A stretch of DNA of 51,609 nt from Ruminococcus sp. (GTDB lineage Bacteria; Bacillota; Clostridia; Oscillospirales; Ruminococcaceae): assembly GCA_017960805.1 (NCBI GenBank), contig JAGCYM010000104.1, forward strand, positions 1-51,609, read 5' to 3'. Positions 10,808 to 18,671 of this stretch are shown here, piece after piece. Under the pieces are notes generated by a model. It was not told the DNA's origin, made no database searches, and worked only from the letters and a program-made list of their open reading frames with translations. A program made the translations under genes and the position numbers. How positions within the stretch are numbered: the first letter of the stretch is position 1; each line of letters opens with the position of its first letter.

Positions 10808-10836
10808 TTGACATAGTACAAGGAATATGTTATAAT
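10808..10836 (+). promoter_or_regulatory. Sigma-A promoter of the partner-switching cluster
   Basis: Consensus -35 TTGACA (10808-10813), a spacer of exactly 17 bp, and consensus -10 TATAAT (10831-10836). Transcription would start near 10843, leaving a ~50-base leader before the STAS gene. This argues against the longer TTG start at 10839. Confidence 0.88.
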
Positions 10837-10895
10837 GTTTGCGTAAAATGAGCTCTAAGATAACTAATTATCTGAGAGAAGAAAGGATGAGAATC

Positions 10896-11192
10896 ATGAC
10901 AGTTAACAAAGAAAGATCGAATACCACTTTTAACATCAGTATCAATGGAAGAGTTGATACAACAACTGCACCTGAACTTGAAAAAGAGCTGAAGTCTTGC
11001 TATGATGATTGCACTGAACTTATACTCAACTTTGCAGATGTTGAGTATATTTCTTCTGCCGGACTGAGAGTTCTGCTTTCTGCACAGAAGGCTATGAGCA
11101 AGCAGGGGAGCATGAAGCTTGTCAATGTTAGTTCTGATATAATGGAAGTTTTTGAGGTGACTGGGTTTTCAGATATTCTCACAATCGAGTGA
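10896..11192 (+). CDS. STAS-domain anti-sigma factor antagonist (SpoIIAA/RsbV type)
   Basis: A 98-residue single-domain protein of the partner-switching family. The hallmark V-E-Y-I-S-S-A-G-L-R-V-L (49-60) holds the phosphorylatable serine (Ser53 or Ser54). Known family role: the unphosphorylated form binds the RsbW-type kinase and frees its target, and kinase phosphorylation releases it. Start 10896 is chosen because AAAGGA lies at the right distance and the promoter start point excludes the upstream TTG. The RsbW-like kinase gene follows after 10 bp. No sigma factor gene is adjacent, so the final target is open. Confidence 0.9.
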   Translation: MTVNKERSNTTFNISINGRVDTTTAPELEKELKSCYDDCTELILNFADVEYISSAGLRVLLSAQKAMSKQGSMKLVNVSSDIMEVFEVTGFSDILTIE

Positions 11193-11202
11193 GGTGAATC
11201 AG

Positions 11203-11616
11203 ATGAAGGAACTGGAGCTGGAAGCATTGACAGATAATCTGTCAAAGGTACAAGCTTTTGTAGATGAACAGCTTGAAGAGGCAGGCTGTCCGATTAAGAT
11301 TCAGATTCAGATAGATATTGCAGTTGAGGAGATATTTATCAACATCGCACATTATGCTTATTCCACTGAAACAGGGAAGGCAACGGTTCGTATAGAGATA
11401 CTTCCTGATCCGCCTTCTGTTGATATTACTTTTATCGATAAAGGTATACCTTATGATCCGCTTGCTAAATCTGATCCGGATGTTACTCTTTCTGCGGAGG
11501 AACGTAAGATTGGCGGACTTGGTATTTTTATGGTCAAAAAGAGCATGGATGATGTGAAGTATCAGTATCTTGACGGACATAACATACTCACCCTGAAAAA
11601 AGGCCTGGTGATCTGA
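11203..11616 (+). CDS. RsbW/SpoIIAB-like serine-protein kinase
   Basis: A 137-residue GHKL-fold ATPase (HATPase_c_2). The N-box V-E-E-I-F-I-N-I (Glu43, Asn47), the D-K-G ATP loop (Asp79, Gly81) and the G-G-L-G-I-F lid (~104-109) are intact, so it should be active. Expected role: phosphorylates the STAS protein encoded just upstream and sequesters an unknown partner. The ATG at 11203, with GAGGTGA in front, is preferred over an in-frame GTG at 11194. Its stop overlaps the former start of the next reading frame, showing the kinase-phosphatase pair was once translationally coupled. A decayed second copy of its 3' end lies at about 12715-12802. Confidence 0.88.
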   Translation: MKELELEALTDNLSKVQAFVDEQLEEAGCPIKIQIQIDIAVEEIFINIAHYAYSTETGKATVRIEILPDPPSVDITFIDKGIPYDPLAKSDPDVTLSAEERKIGGLGIFMVKKSMDDVKYQYLDGHNILTLKKGLVI

Positions 11617-11910
11617 TAAAAAAACTGTTCGGACTGAATATCGGCGACTTGCAGCAGAAGATACTCAACCTTTTGCTTGTATTCATACTTGCTATAGTCG
11701 GTACTTTCTTCGATGCATCTGCGTATCTCTCGAATAATCTGACAAAAGTAGTTGATGATTCCGCTGAAAAGCAGAAGTCCTCGATGACGAAGATAAGCGA
11801 AGAAACTATGTTCAGAATGTTGAATGTTACGTTTACTTAGAGCAACAGGATGAAAGCGCATAATGTCAAAAAGCCTGAGCTGAAGTCAGGTAAATTGTGG
11901 AAGATTCTAT
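11616..11910 (+). pseudogene. Decayed N-terminal remnant of a SpoIIE-type phosphatase
   Basis: In frame from 11616 this region encodes a near copy of the first ~80 residues of the phosphatase encoded at 12803 (L-Q-Q-K-I-L-N-L, F-I-L-A-I-V-G, M-T-K-I-S-E-E-T-M). The start codon is ATA instead of ATG. CAA has become TAG at 11838-11840. Similarity continues beyond that stop to roughly 11910 and then disappears, so the rest was deleted. It is one half of a tandem duplication whose intact copy is downstream. The right boundary is approximate. Confidence 0.85.
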
Positions 11911-11988
11911 GAATAAAACTTCATTTATTATTGATGTCTTGGGTTAAGAAGAAAGGAATCAATAATTGTTTAATTCTGGAGGTAGAGC

Positions 11989-12306
11989 ATGAAGGATAAT
12001 ACAGAGTATCAGATCTTTATTGGATGTTGTGATTCGCAGCTCTCTGACGAGATTGTAAGCGAAGATGAACTTAAAGCTATGATTGTTCAGTTCTTTAAGA
12101 AGAAAGAGATTGATTTCTCCGTGTTTAGTTCTAAAGGAGGATACCTTCATGCTGACAGCAGTTTTGCTTATGAAAATTCTTTATGTATAAATATTATTGG
12201 CTCCAGTGATCTTGATATTATCCGGCTTGCAAAGAACCTCTCAATGTTTATGAATCAGGAATGCTCTTTGGTCGTAAAAGACATTATCAAAGCGGAATTA
12301 CGATGA
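11989..12306 (+). CDS. Small uncharacterised protein, copy A
   Basis: A 105-residue protein with a good site (GGAGGTAGAGC before ATG). No family is recognised with certainty. It begins Y-Q-I-F-I-G, has a central F-S-S-K-G-G-Y and ends in an alpha/beta pattern. It is paralogous to the next gene (Y-E-I-F-I-G, F-G-G-Y). The strand-helix-strand arrangement is loosely like small DUF3574-type proteins; that resemblance is by eye only. No signal peptide or membrane segment is seen. The two genes sit exactly between the halves of the decayed kinase/phosphatase duplication. Confidence 0.75.
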   Translation: MKDNTEYQIFIGCCDSQLSDEIVSEDELKAMIVQFFKKKEIDFSVFSSKGGYLHADSSFAYENSLCINIIGSSDLDIIRLAKNLSMFMNQECSLVVKDIIKAELR

Positions 12307-12317
12307 GGTGTTAGTGT

Positions 12318-12647
12318 ATGAGTGATGCTTTGTTTCAAAAGGGTATAAAATATGAGATTTTCATAGGTCTTAAAGATAAGGATACATATGATGAGATCCT
12401 AAACGTTGATAGTTTTAAGAAAGTATTGTCTGAAATATGCACTGAAAAACAGATAAGCTTTTCTTTGCTTACACAGTTTGGTGGATATTCTCATAATAAA
12501 GGATACACCACTGAAACCAGTTTGAGAGTGATTATTATAGGAATAAGTGAAGATGAGCTTATACTTCTTGGAAAGAAGCTGAAAGATATAGTTAATACTG
12601 ATACCATACTTATCACAAAAACAGAGATAGAATACAGTTTTATGTAG
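12318..12647 (+). CDS. Small uncharacterised protein, copy B
   Basis: A 109-residue paralogue of the preceding protein, 11 bp downstream and certainly co-transcribed. It shares Y-E-I-F-I-G-L near the N-terminus, a middle F-S-L-L...F-G-G-Y, then a strand L-R-V-I-I-I-G-I and a helix L-G-K-K-L-K-D. The GAGGTG site lies before the ATG. Cytosolic, function unknown. Its location in a partner-switching operon suggests an accessory or regulatory protein, which is inference only. Confidence 0.75.
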   Translation: MSDALFQKGIKYEIFIGLKDKDTYDEILNVDSFKKVLSEICTEKQISFSLLTQFGGYSHNKGYTTETSLRVIIIGISEDELILLGKKLKDIVNTDTILITKTEIEYSFM

Positions 12648-12714
12648 TCACCGAAATTTGTCGGCGTAAATTTGTAGAAAATCTATCTAACACAAAGACG
12701 AGAGTGAATAATGT

Positions 12715-12802
12715 GAAAAGGCTGAAAAGTGAATGGAAGATGTGAAGTATTAGTACCTTGACGGACATAACATTCTCAAACTAAAAAAGGTCTGGTGATC
12801 TG
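12715..12802 (+). pseudogene. Remnant of a second RsbW-like kinase gene (3' end only)
   Basis: The DNA closely matches the last ~85 bases of the kinase gene at 11530-11616: it encodes Y-L-D-G-H-N-I-L and K-K-G-L-V-I just before the phosphatase start. It is interrupted by a TAG shortly after the block begins, and nothing upstream resembles the rest of the gene. Together with the remnant at 11616 it shows an ancestral tandem duplication of a kinase-phosphatase pair. The left boundary is approximate. Confidence 0.8.
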
Positions 12803-14956
12803 ATGAAAAAATGGTTTGGACTAAAGATTGGCGGATTGCAGCAAAAGATACTCAATCTTGTTCTGATATTCATTCTTGCAATAGTCGGTGCGTATTTTGG
12901 TGCTTCTGTTTATTTGTCGCAAAATCTGACAAAAGTTGTGAATGATTCGACAGAAAAACAGATAGTTTCAATGACAAAAATAAGCGAAGAAACCATGTCA
13001 GGTATGCTGAATGCTTCGCTAACTCAAAGCAATAAAATGGAAGCAGATATCGCTAACAGCGTTTTCACTGAAGCGAAGGGTAATGTTCAGACTTTGCAGG
13101 AATATGCTGAATACATCTTCACTCATCCTGACGAGTTTTCGGACAAGTCTGTGTCATATCCGAAAAAGGAAAATGACGGCAAGCCCTCGGTTCAGTTACA
13201 GCACGAAGACGGGCTTGATCCTGCTGAAGACAGTTACCTCGGACTGGCTGGCAATATGGGCGAGATAATGCTTTCAATGTTTAAGAATTCAACTGTGGTC
13301 AATTCGTGTTTCATTGCGACTGCGGACGGATCTATAGTATTTGTTGATGATCGAGCAGGTTCATATTTCGATGAGAACGGAAATGTCGAAACATTTGAGA
13401 CACGCCAGAGGCCGTGGTACATAGGTGCTGTTGAGAATAAGGAAATATATTTCACTGGCGTTGAGCTTGATGCCTTCACGAATATTCCGGGACTTGTCTG
13501 TTCAGCACCTGTTTACGTTGATGGTGAGCTTGTCGCTGTTGTCGGAGCGGATATCTTTCTTTATCAGATTTCGGATTTTATGAAGGATTCTGCTAAATCA
13601 GGAAGCATTAACTGCATCATTAATGAAAAAGGTGAGCTCGTTTTCTCATCATTGGATGAGGGTACGTTCAAAACATCGACATCTGATCAGGCTGTTGACC
13701 TCAGAGAGCACCAGAACAAGGAACTTGCTGAATTTGTCACAAAGGCACTCAGCGAAGGATCCGGTCTTACTTCTCTCTCTCTCGGAGATAAAGAATACTA
13801 TGTCTGTGCTACTCCTATGGATTCTGTCGGCTGGACTGTTGCATCAGCAGTTGACAAGGAGCTTACTGATATACCGACGAAAAAACTTATTGCTGAATAT
13901 GAGAAGGTTAACAGAGAGGCACAGGATAAATACAGTGAAAGCGCTGGTAAATCACAGAACAATTTACTTATAGTTACTGTTGGCATACTGATTTTGGCAT
14001 CGGCCGCAGCTCTTTTGCTTGCTTCAAGAATAGTTAAGCCTATCGTGCGTATGACAGATCGTATCGGTGAGCTGAAGGATTCTGACCTTGCTTTCAAGAT
14101 GGAAGATGCATATAAAACAGGTGATGAAATAGAGGTACTAGCCGAGTCATTCGCAACGCTTTCAAAGCGTACTCTTGATTATATTGGTCAGATAACAAAA
14201 ATAACAGCAGAAAAAGAACGTATCGGCGCTGAACTTGAGCTAGCTACCAGAATTCAGGCGGATATGCTTCCGAATATTTATCCTGCATTCCCCGATCGGA
14301 AAGAATTCGATATATACGCTACCATGACTCCCGCAAAGGAAGTCGGCGGAGATTTTTATGACTTCTTCCTTATAGACGATGACCACCTCGGGCTTGTAAT
14401 GGCCGATGTTTCTGGCAAGGGGGTTCCTGCTGCATTGTTTATGATGATGTCAAAGATTCTGGTGAATAATTTCGCGATGTTGGGCGGAAGTCCATCAAAG
14501 GTGCTTGAGCAGGTAAATACTCAGATTTGCAAGAACAACGATGAAGAAATGTTCGTTACGGTCTGGTTCGGCGTACTTGAAATATCTACTGGTAAGGTTA
14601 AAGCTGCAAATGCTGGTCACGAATATCCGATGATCAAAAAAGCTGATGGAAGCTTTGAACTGTACAAGGATAAGCATGGATTCGTAATCGGTGGTATGGA
14701 AGGTATGCGCTATAAGGAGTATGAGTTTACACTTGAAAAGGGAGGAACACTGTTTCTTTACACTGATGGTGTTGCAGAAGCTACAAACGCAGAAAATGTG
14801 CTTTTCGGCACTGACAGAATGCTTGAAGCTCTCAATACAGAGCCGGAAGCAGTGCCCGAAAAACTTCTTGAAAACATGCGGAAGGCTGTTGACGATTTCG
14901 TAGGTGACGCTCCGCAGTTTGATGATCTGACTATGCTCGGAGTAAAACTGTTATAA
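12803..14956 (+). CDS. Membrane sensor phosphatase: dCache, HAMP, SpoIIE-type PP2C
   Basis: A 717-residue transmembrane serine phosphatase. TM1 ~14-37; extracellular dCache-type sensor ~40-385 with R-Q-R-P-W-Y (201-206) and a repeated Cache strand pattern; TM2 ~387-410; HAMP ~408-462; short coiled coil; PP2C/SpoIIE domain ~480-717. Metal-binding acids are in E-V-G-G-D-F-Y-D (513-520), M-A-D-V-S-G-K-G (533-540), Y-T-D-G-V and F-D-D-L-T-M, so the enzyme should be active. Family role: dephosphorylates the STAS antagonist when an external small ligand is sensed, releasing the partner switch. Cache domains often bind amino or organic acids. The CstA transporter follows after 17 bp, which hints at a related signal. 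Confidence 0.93.
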   Translation: MKKWFGLKIGGLQQKILNLVLIFILAIVGAYFGASVYLSQNLTKVVNDSTEKQIVSMTKISEETMSGMLNASLTQSNKMEADIANSVFTEAKGNVQTLQEYAEYIFTHPDEFSDKSVSYPKKENDGKPSVQLQHEDGLDPAEDSYLGLAGNMGEIMLSMFKNSTVVNSCFIATADGSIVFVDDRAGSYFDENGNVETFETRQRPWYIGAVENKEIYFTGVELDAFTNIPGLVCSAPVYVDGELVAVVGADIFLYQISDFMKDSAKSGSINCIINEKGELVFSSLDEGTFKTSTSDQAVDLREHQNKELAEFVTKALSEGSGLTSLSLGDKEYYVCATPMDSVGWTVASAVDKELTDIPTKKLIAEYEKVNREAQDKYSESAGKSQNNLLIVTVGILILASAAALLLASRIVKPIVRMTDRIGELKDSDLAFKMEDAYKTGDEIEVLAESFATLSKRTLDYIGQITKITAEKERIGAELELATRIQADMLPNIYPAFPDRKEFDIYATMTPAKEVGGDFYDFFLIDDDHLGLVMADVSGKGVPAALFMMMSKILVNNFAMLGGSPSKVLEQVNTQICKNNDEEMFVTVWFGVLEISTGKVKAANAGHEYPMIKKADGSFELYKDKHGFVIGGMEGMRYKEYEFTLEKGGTLFLYTDGVAEATNAENVLFGTDRMLEALNTEPEAVPEKLLENMRKAVDDFVGDAPQFDDLTMLGVKLL

Positions 14957-14973
14957 TATCTAAGGACAAAGCT

Positions 14974-16419
14974 ATGATTACATTTTTGATTGGACTTATT
15001 ATATTGTGTGTAGGAGGCTTTTGTTACGGAAGAATAACTGAAAAAGCAATGAAACCTTCCGACAGAAAAACTCCTGCTACAGAAAAATATGACGGTGTTG
15101 ATTTTGTTCCGATGAAGAAGTGGCGGAACAGTTTGATAGAGCTACTGAATATTGCCGGAACAGGACCTATCCTCGGCCCCATACAGGGCATCCTCTTCGG
15201 ACCGATTGCATTTATCACTATCCCTGTCGGATGTGTAATAGGCGGAGCATTTCACGATTATATGAGTGGAATGATTTCTGTACGCAATGACGGCGAACAG
15301 ATGCCATCACTAGTCAGGCGTTTTCTCGGCAAGTATATGTATGTATTGTATAATATCGTAGTGTGCCTGCTTCTCCTTTTGCTGGGAGTTGTTTTCATAT
15401 ACACTCCGGGGGACCTGTTTATCACGCAGATAATCGGTCAGGAGAGCACTCTCAAAAATCCTGTATTGTGGATAGTTTATGGTGTTATCTTTGCATACTA
15501 TATTATTGCTACTCTTCTTCCGATAGACAAGATAATCGGCAGGATATATCCTTTTTTTGGTGCGATACTCCTGATTTCTGCAATAGGCGTTTTCGTAGGC
15601 ATGTTCATAAAGGGCTACATGCTTGATGAAGTATGGGATGGTGGATTCTCACTTATAAATCCATATGGTGATCATTTCATTCCAATCTTTTTTGTAACTG
15701 TAGCATGTGGTATTGTTTCAGGATTTCATTCAACTCAGGCCACTCTTGTTTCGAGAACTATATCTGATGAACATGAGGGGAGAATGACATTCTACAATAT
15801 GATGATTCTCGAAGGCTTCATAGCTATGGTATGGGCTGCTGCTGCGATGGGAGCGGTAAATATAGGACTTGTCACTAACGACATGCTTCATGACAAAGCA
15901 ACATCAGTAGTCGGTATCATCTCAAAGGATATGCTTGGAAAAGTTGGAGGTATCATTGCAGTGATCGGCGTCATCGTACTTCCTATAACATCAGGAGATA
16001 CAGCTCTCCGTTCACTCAGGATAATTGTATCTGATGCTTTTCATATTGACACAACAAAGAAAAGGAACAAACTGCTCCTTGCGGTTGCAATCTTTGTGAT
16101 AGCGGCATCGATTCTTATATACGCCAAAGCAGATTCAAGCGGATTCAATGTACTGTGGAGATATTTCTCTTGGGCAAATGAATCAACTGCTGTATTTGCG
16201 TTTTCAATGATATGCATATACATGATGAAAAATAAGATGCCTTACATTATGGCATTGATTCCTGGAATGTTATATATGTTCATAGTCTGCAGCTACATAC
16301 TCAATGCACATATCGGATTCAATCTGCCGTGGAGTGTGAGTTATATTTTAGCGGGTATTCTGACTATAAGCTATGGTTTAGTGCTTGTATTTTACGGAAA
16401 GAAGCTAAGCAGAGAATGA
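14974..16419 (+). CDS. cstA: CstA-family carbon starvation transporter
   Basis: An integral membrane protein of 481 residues with many hydrophobic segments and the CstA core near the N-terminus (G-T-G-P-I-L-G-P-I-Q-G, then G-A-F-H-D-Y). CstA proteins take up pyruvate and/or peptides during carbon limitation. This is a short-type member (E. coli CstA is about 700 residues). It follows the sensor phosphatase by 17 bp in the same transcript. Co-transcription with a Cache sensor makes its substrate a candidate ligand for that sensor; this is inference. Confidence 0.88.
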   Translation: MITFLIGLIILCVGGFCYGRITEKAMKPSDRKTPATEKYDGVDFVPMKKWRNSLIELLNIAGTGPILGPIQGILFGPIAFITIPVGCVIGGAFHDYMSGMISVRNDGEQMPSLVRRFLGKYMYVLYNIVVCLLLLLLGVVFIYTPGDLFITQIIGQESTLKNPVLWIVYGVIFAYYIIATLLPIDKIIGRIYPFFGAILLISAIGVFVGMFIKGYMLDEVWDGGFSLINPYGDHFIPIFFVTVACGIVSGFHSTQATLVSRTISDEHEGRMTFYNMMILEGFIAMVWAAAAMGAVNIGLVTNDMLHDKATSVVGIISKDMLGKVGGIIAVIGVIVLPITSGDTALRSLRIIVSDAFHIDTTKKRNKLLLAVAIFVIAASILIYAKADSSGFNVLWRYFSWANESTAVFAFSMICIYMMKNKMPYIMALIPGMLYMFIVCSYILNAHIGFNLPWSVSYILAGILTISYGLVLVFYGKKLSRE

Positions 16420-16463
16420 ACTGAGTATTTCTAAAAAAAATTAGTGAAACGGAGGAAGACAAG

Positions 16464-17975
16464 ATGTCATTTGAAAAAAGGATTTACCGTTCTGATGCAG
16501 CAAATTGTGTGCTGTGTGGAGGCGCGCGCTGTGAGTCTGTCTGCTCCGTTAAGCTCCCGGCAAAGATACTTCGGGGAATATGGTTTGATAACAGCAGAAG
16601 TACAGCAGCGGATCTGCCGGAAGATAATCCTTGTATTAACTGTTCTGCTTCCTGTGAGGAAGCCTGTGTTAGATCAGGCAGGGTACCTATCCGAGAGCTG
16701 ATAATGAAACTGTACACTGATATCAGATCCGGACTTGATGTACCAGCTCCAAGTGATTATAGCAGACTGAAAGCAGATTTCTGTGGAATTGAGCTTGAGA
16801 ACCCTTTTCTATTGTCTTCATCTGTCGTAGCCAGCACATATGATATGTGTGCTAGAGCGTTTGAAGCCGGATGGGCCGGAGCTGCTTTCAAAACGATCTG
16901 TTCACTTGACATACATGAAGCTTCACCACGTTTTTCAGCAATTAAAGGCATAAACGGCGAGATCATAGGTTTCAAGAACATTGAGCAGCTTTCTGATCAC
17001 AGTGTCGCGGAAAATATGGAGATTTTCCGGAAACTGAAGCAGAACTATCCTTCAAAATTCATACTTGCATCAATCATGGGAAAGGATGAAGCTGAATGGG
17101 AGGAGCTAGCTGGATTATGTGAGCAGAACGGTGCAGATGCAGTCGAACTGAATTTTTCCTGTCCTAATATGGCAGAGGGGGGACTTGGTTCTGATATCGG
17201 ACAGATCCCTGAACTTGTTGAGCAGTTAACCAGAGCCGCAAAGCGTGGATGCAGTATACCTGTCCTTGCAAAGCTGACTCCTAATGTTGCATCAATGATA
17301 CCTGCCGGTGAAGCCGCAATGCGAGGCGGAGCCAATGGTATCGCTGCAATAAATACGATCAAGAGCATTACAGGAGTAAATCCTCATACATACGTTGCCG
17401 CCCCTGCTGTTCACGGAATGTCTGCGCTCGGAGGATACAGTGGAAATGCTGTTAAACCTATTGCGCTGAGGTTTGTCTCTGAGCTTGCAGGAGACAATGA
17501 GCTTAAAGGAATGCACATAAGCGGAATGGGCGGGATTGAAACCTGGAAGGATGCTCTTGAATTTATTCTGTTAGGATGCGGGTCAGTTCAGGTAACGACT
17601 GCTGTCATGCAGTATGGTTACAGGATAATTGATGATCTTAAAAGTGGGTTAAACTATTATTTAGCTGAAAAAGGATTCGGCAGTGTCAAAGAAGCAGTTG
17701 GTCTTGCGCTTGATGCAATCAGTGATACAACTGATGTTCTGGAACGTGATACTGTACTTTTTCCGGTATTTGACCATGATAAATGTATAAGCTGCGGACG
17801 ATGCTTGATCTCATGCAGCGATGGCGGTCACAGCGCGATTGAGCTGGATCAGTATGGAAAACCAAAGCTTATTGGAAGCAGATGCGTTGGCTGCCATCTA
17901 TGTCTTATTGTCTGTCCGGAAAGAGCTATAAAAAAGGCTAAAAAAAGAATAACAAGAAAAAATGGAATCCATTAA
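16464..17975 (+). CDS. Dihydropyrimidine dehydrogenase/DHODH-like Fe-S flavoprotein
   Basis: A 503-residue cytosolic redox protein. The N-terminal ~80 residues hold two four-Cys sets (Cys15/18/23/27 and 57/60/64/68), as in the iron-sulfur domain of DPD or GltD. A DHODH/PreA-type FMN barrel follows (~105-400), containing N-F-S-C-P-N (230-235) and A-K-L-T-P-N-V. Two C-terminal [4Fe-4S] motifs follow (C-I-S-C-G-R-C and C-V-G-C-H-L-C). The FAD/NADPH modules of full DPD are absent. The active-site Cys of DPD (in G-L-A-C-G-Q) is replaced by Ile245, so uracil reduction is doubtful. GGAGG precedes the ATG. The substrate is unknown; the electron partner could be the flavodoxin-fold protein downstream. 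Confidence 0.82.
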   Translation: MSFEKRIYRSDAANCVLCGGARCESVCSVKLPAKILRGIWFDNSRSTAADLPEDNPCINCSASCEEACVRSGRVPIRELIMKLYTDIRSGLDVPAPSDYSRLKADFCGIELENPFLLSSSVVASTYDMCARAFEAGWAGAAFKTICSLDIHEASPRFSAIKGINGEIIGFKNIEQLSDHSVAENMEIFRKLKQNYPSKFILASIMGKDEAEWEELAGLCEQNGADAVELNFSCPNMAEGGLGSDIGQIPELVEQLTRAAKRGCSIPVLAKLTPNVASMIPAGEAAMRGGANGIAAINTIKSITGVNPHTYVAAPAVHGMSALGGYSGNAVKPIALRFVSELAGDNELKGMHISGMGGIETWKDALEFILLGCGSVQVTTAVMQYGYRIIDDLKSGLNYYLAEKGFGSVKEAVGLALDAISDTTDVLERDTVLFPVFDHDKCISCGRCLISCSDGGHSAIELDQYGKPKLIGSRCVGCHLCLIVCPERAIKKAKKRITRKNGIH

Positions 17976-18017
17976 AGAAATGAGAAGAATATATTCTTAT
18001 GGCAGGAGGTACCTGTT

Positions 18018-18077
18018 TTGAAAGCACATAGAATGATCATAGCATTTGCTTTGATCTCTACTGCTGTTTTCATTTGA
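18018..18077 (+). CDS. Possible 19-residue hydrophobic peptide
   Basis: A TTG-initiated mini-ORF has an excellent AGGAGGT site 8 bases upstream and encodes a short basic start (K-A-H-R) and a hydrophobic run ending in Phe-Ile. It lies in the 135-bp gap between the Fe-S flavoprotein and reductase genes. It could be a translated leader, a membrane micropeptide or the stub of a lost secreted protein. Supported only by the ribosome binding site. Confidence 0.3.
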   Translation: MKAHRMIIAFALISTAVFI

Positions 18078-18110
18078 TATTTCCTGAATGAAATAACAGG
18101 GGAGGAAAAA

Positions 18111-18668
18111 ATGATACTATATATTAACTGCTGTGTTCGAAAAGATTCAAGAACTGACAGACTTGCAAGAGCTGTTCTGGAAAGAATGGGCTCTTATACT
18201 GAGCTTTTCCTTCCTTCTGTTGACCTGCATCCTCTGACAGAGGAAATGCTCGAAATGAGAACGGAACTTCTTGCTAAAGGTGCTTTTGATGATCCGATGT
18301 TCAGGTATGCAAGACAGTTTGCTGATGCAGATAAGATAATTATTTCAGCGCCGTTCTGGGATGGTTCTTTTCCATCAATCCTTAAAGTCTACATTGAAAA
18401 CATATATGCTGTAGGTATTGTGTCATGTTACGGAAATGACGGTATGCCTATAGGTATGTGCAAGGCAGATGAGCTGATATATGTTACAACTGCAGGCGGA
18501 CCATATATCCCTGATTTCAGCTATGGCTACATCAAAGCTATAGCGGAGCATTGCTTCGGGATTAAGCAGACTAAGCTGATAAAAGCAGAAATGCTCGATA
18601 TAGATGGTATGGATGCTGAAAAGATACTCGCTGATTCAATAGACAGTATTCAGGAAATGGAGGTATAG
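18111..18668 (+). CDS. Flavodoxin-fold NAD(P)H oxidoreductase (Flavodoxin_2 / azoreductase-like)
   Basis: A 185-residue protein with the Flavodoxin_2 pattern: an N-terminal strand followed by a phosphate-binding loop (C-C-V-R-K-D-S-R-T), S-A-P-F-W-D in the position of the flavin-contacting P-M-W/Y-N loop of AcpD-type enzymes, and T-A-G-G-P-Y near residue 131. It should bind FMN and reduce quinones, azo compounds or a protein partner. GGGGAGG precedes the ATG. It lies between a Fe-S flavoprotein and the STAS-kinase gene, which follows after 3 bp with its ribosome site inside the end of this gene. Confidence 0.82.
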   Translation: MILYINCCVRKDSRTDRLARAVLERMGSYTELFLPSVDLHPLTEEMLEMRTELLAKGAFDDPMFRYARQFADADKIIISAPFWDGSFPSILKVYIENIYAVGIVSCYGNDGMPIGMCKADELIYVTTAGGPYIPDFSYGYIKAIAEHCFGIKQTKLIKAEMLDIDGMDAEKILADSIDSIQEMEV

Positions 18669-18671
18669 CTT

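Noticed and set aside
10839-10895. TTG start for the STAS protein
   Set aside because: It lies at or before the predicted transcript start of the perfect promoter at 10808-10836; the ATG at 10896 has a site.
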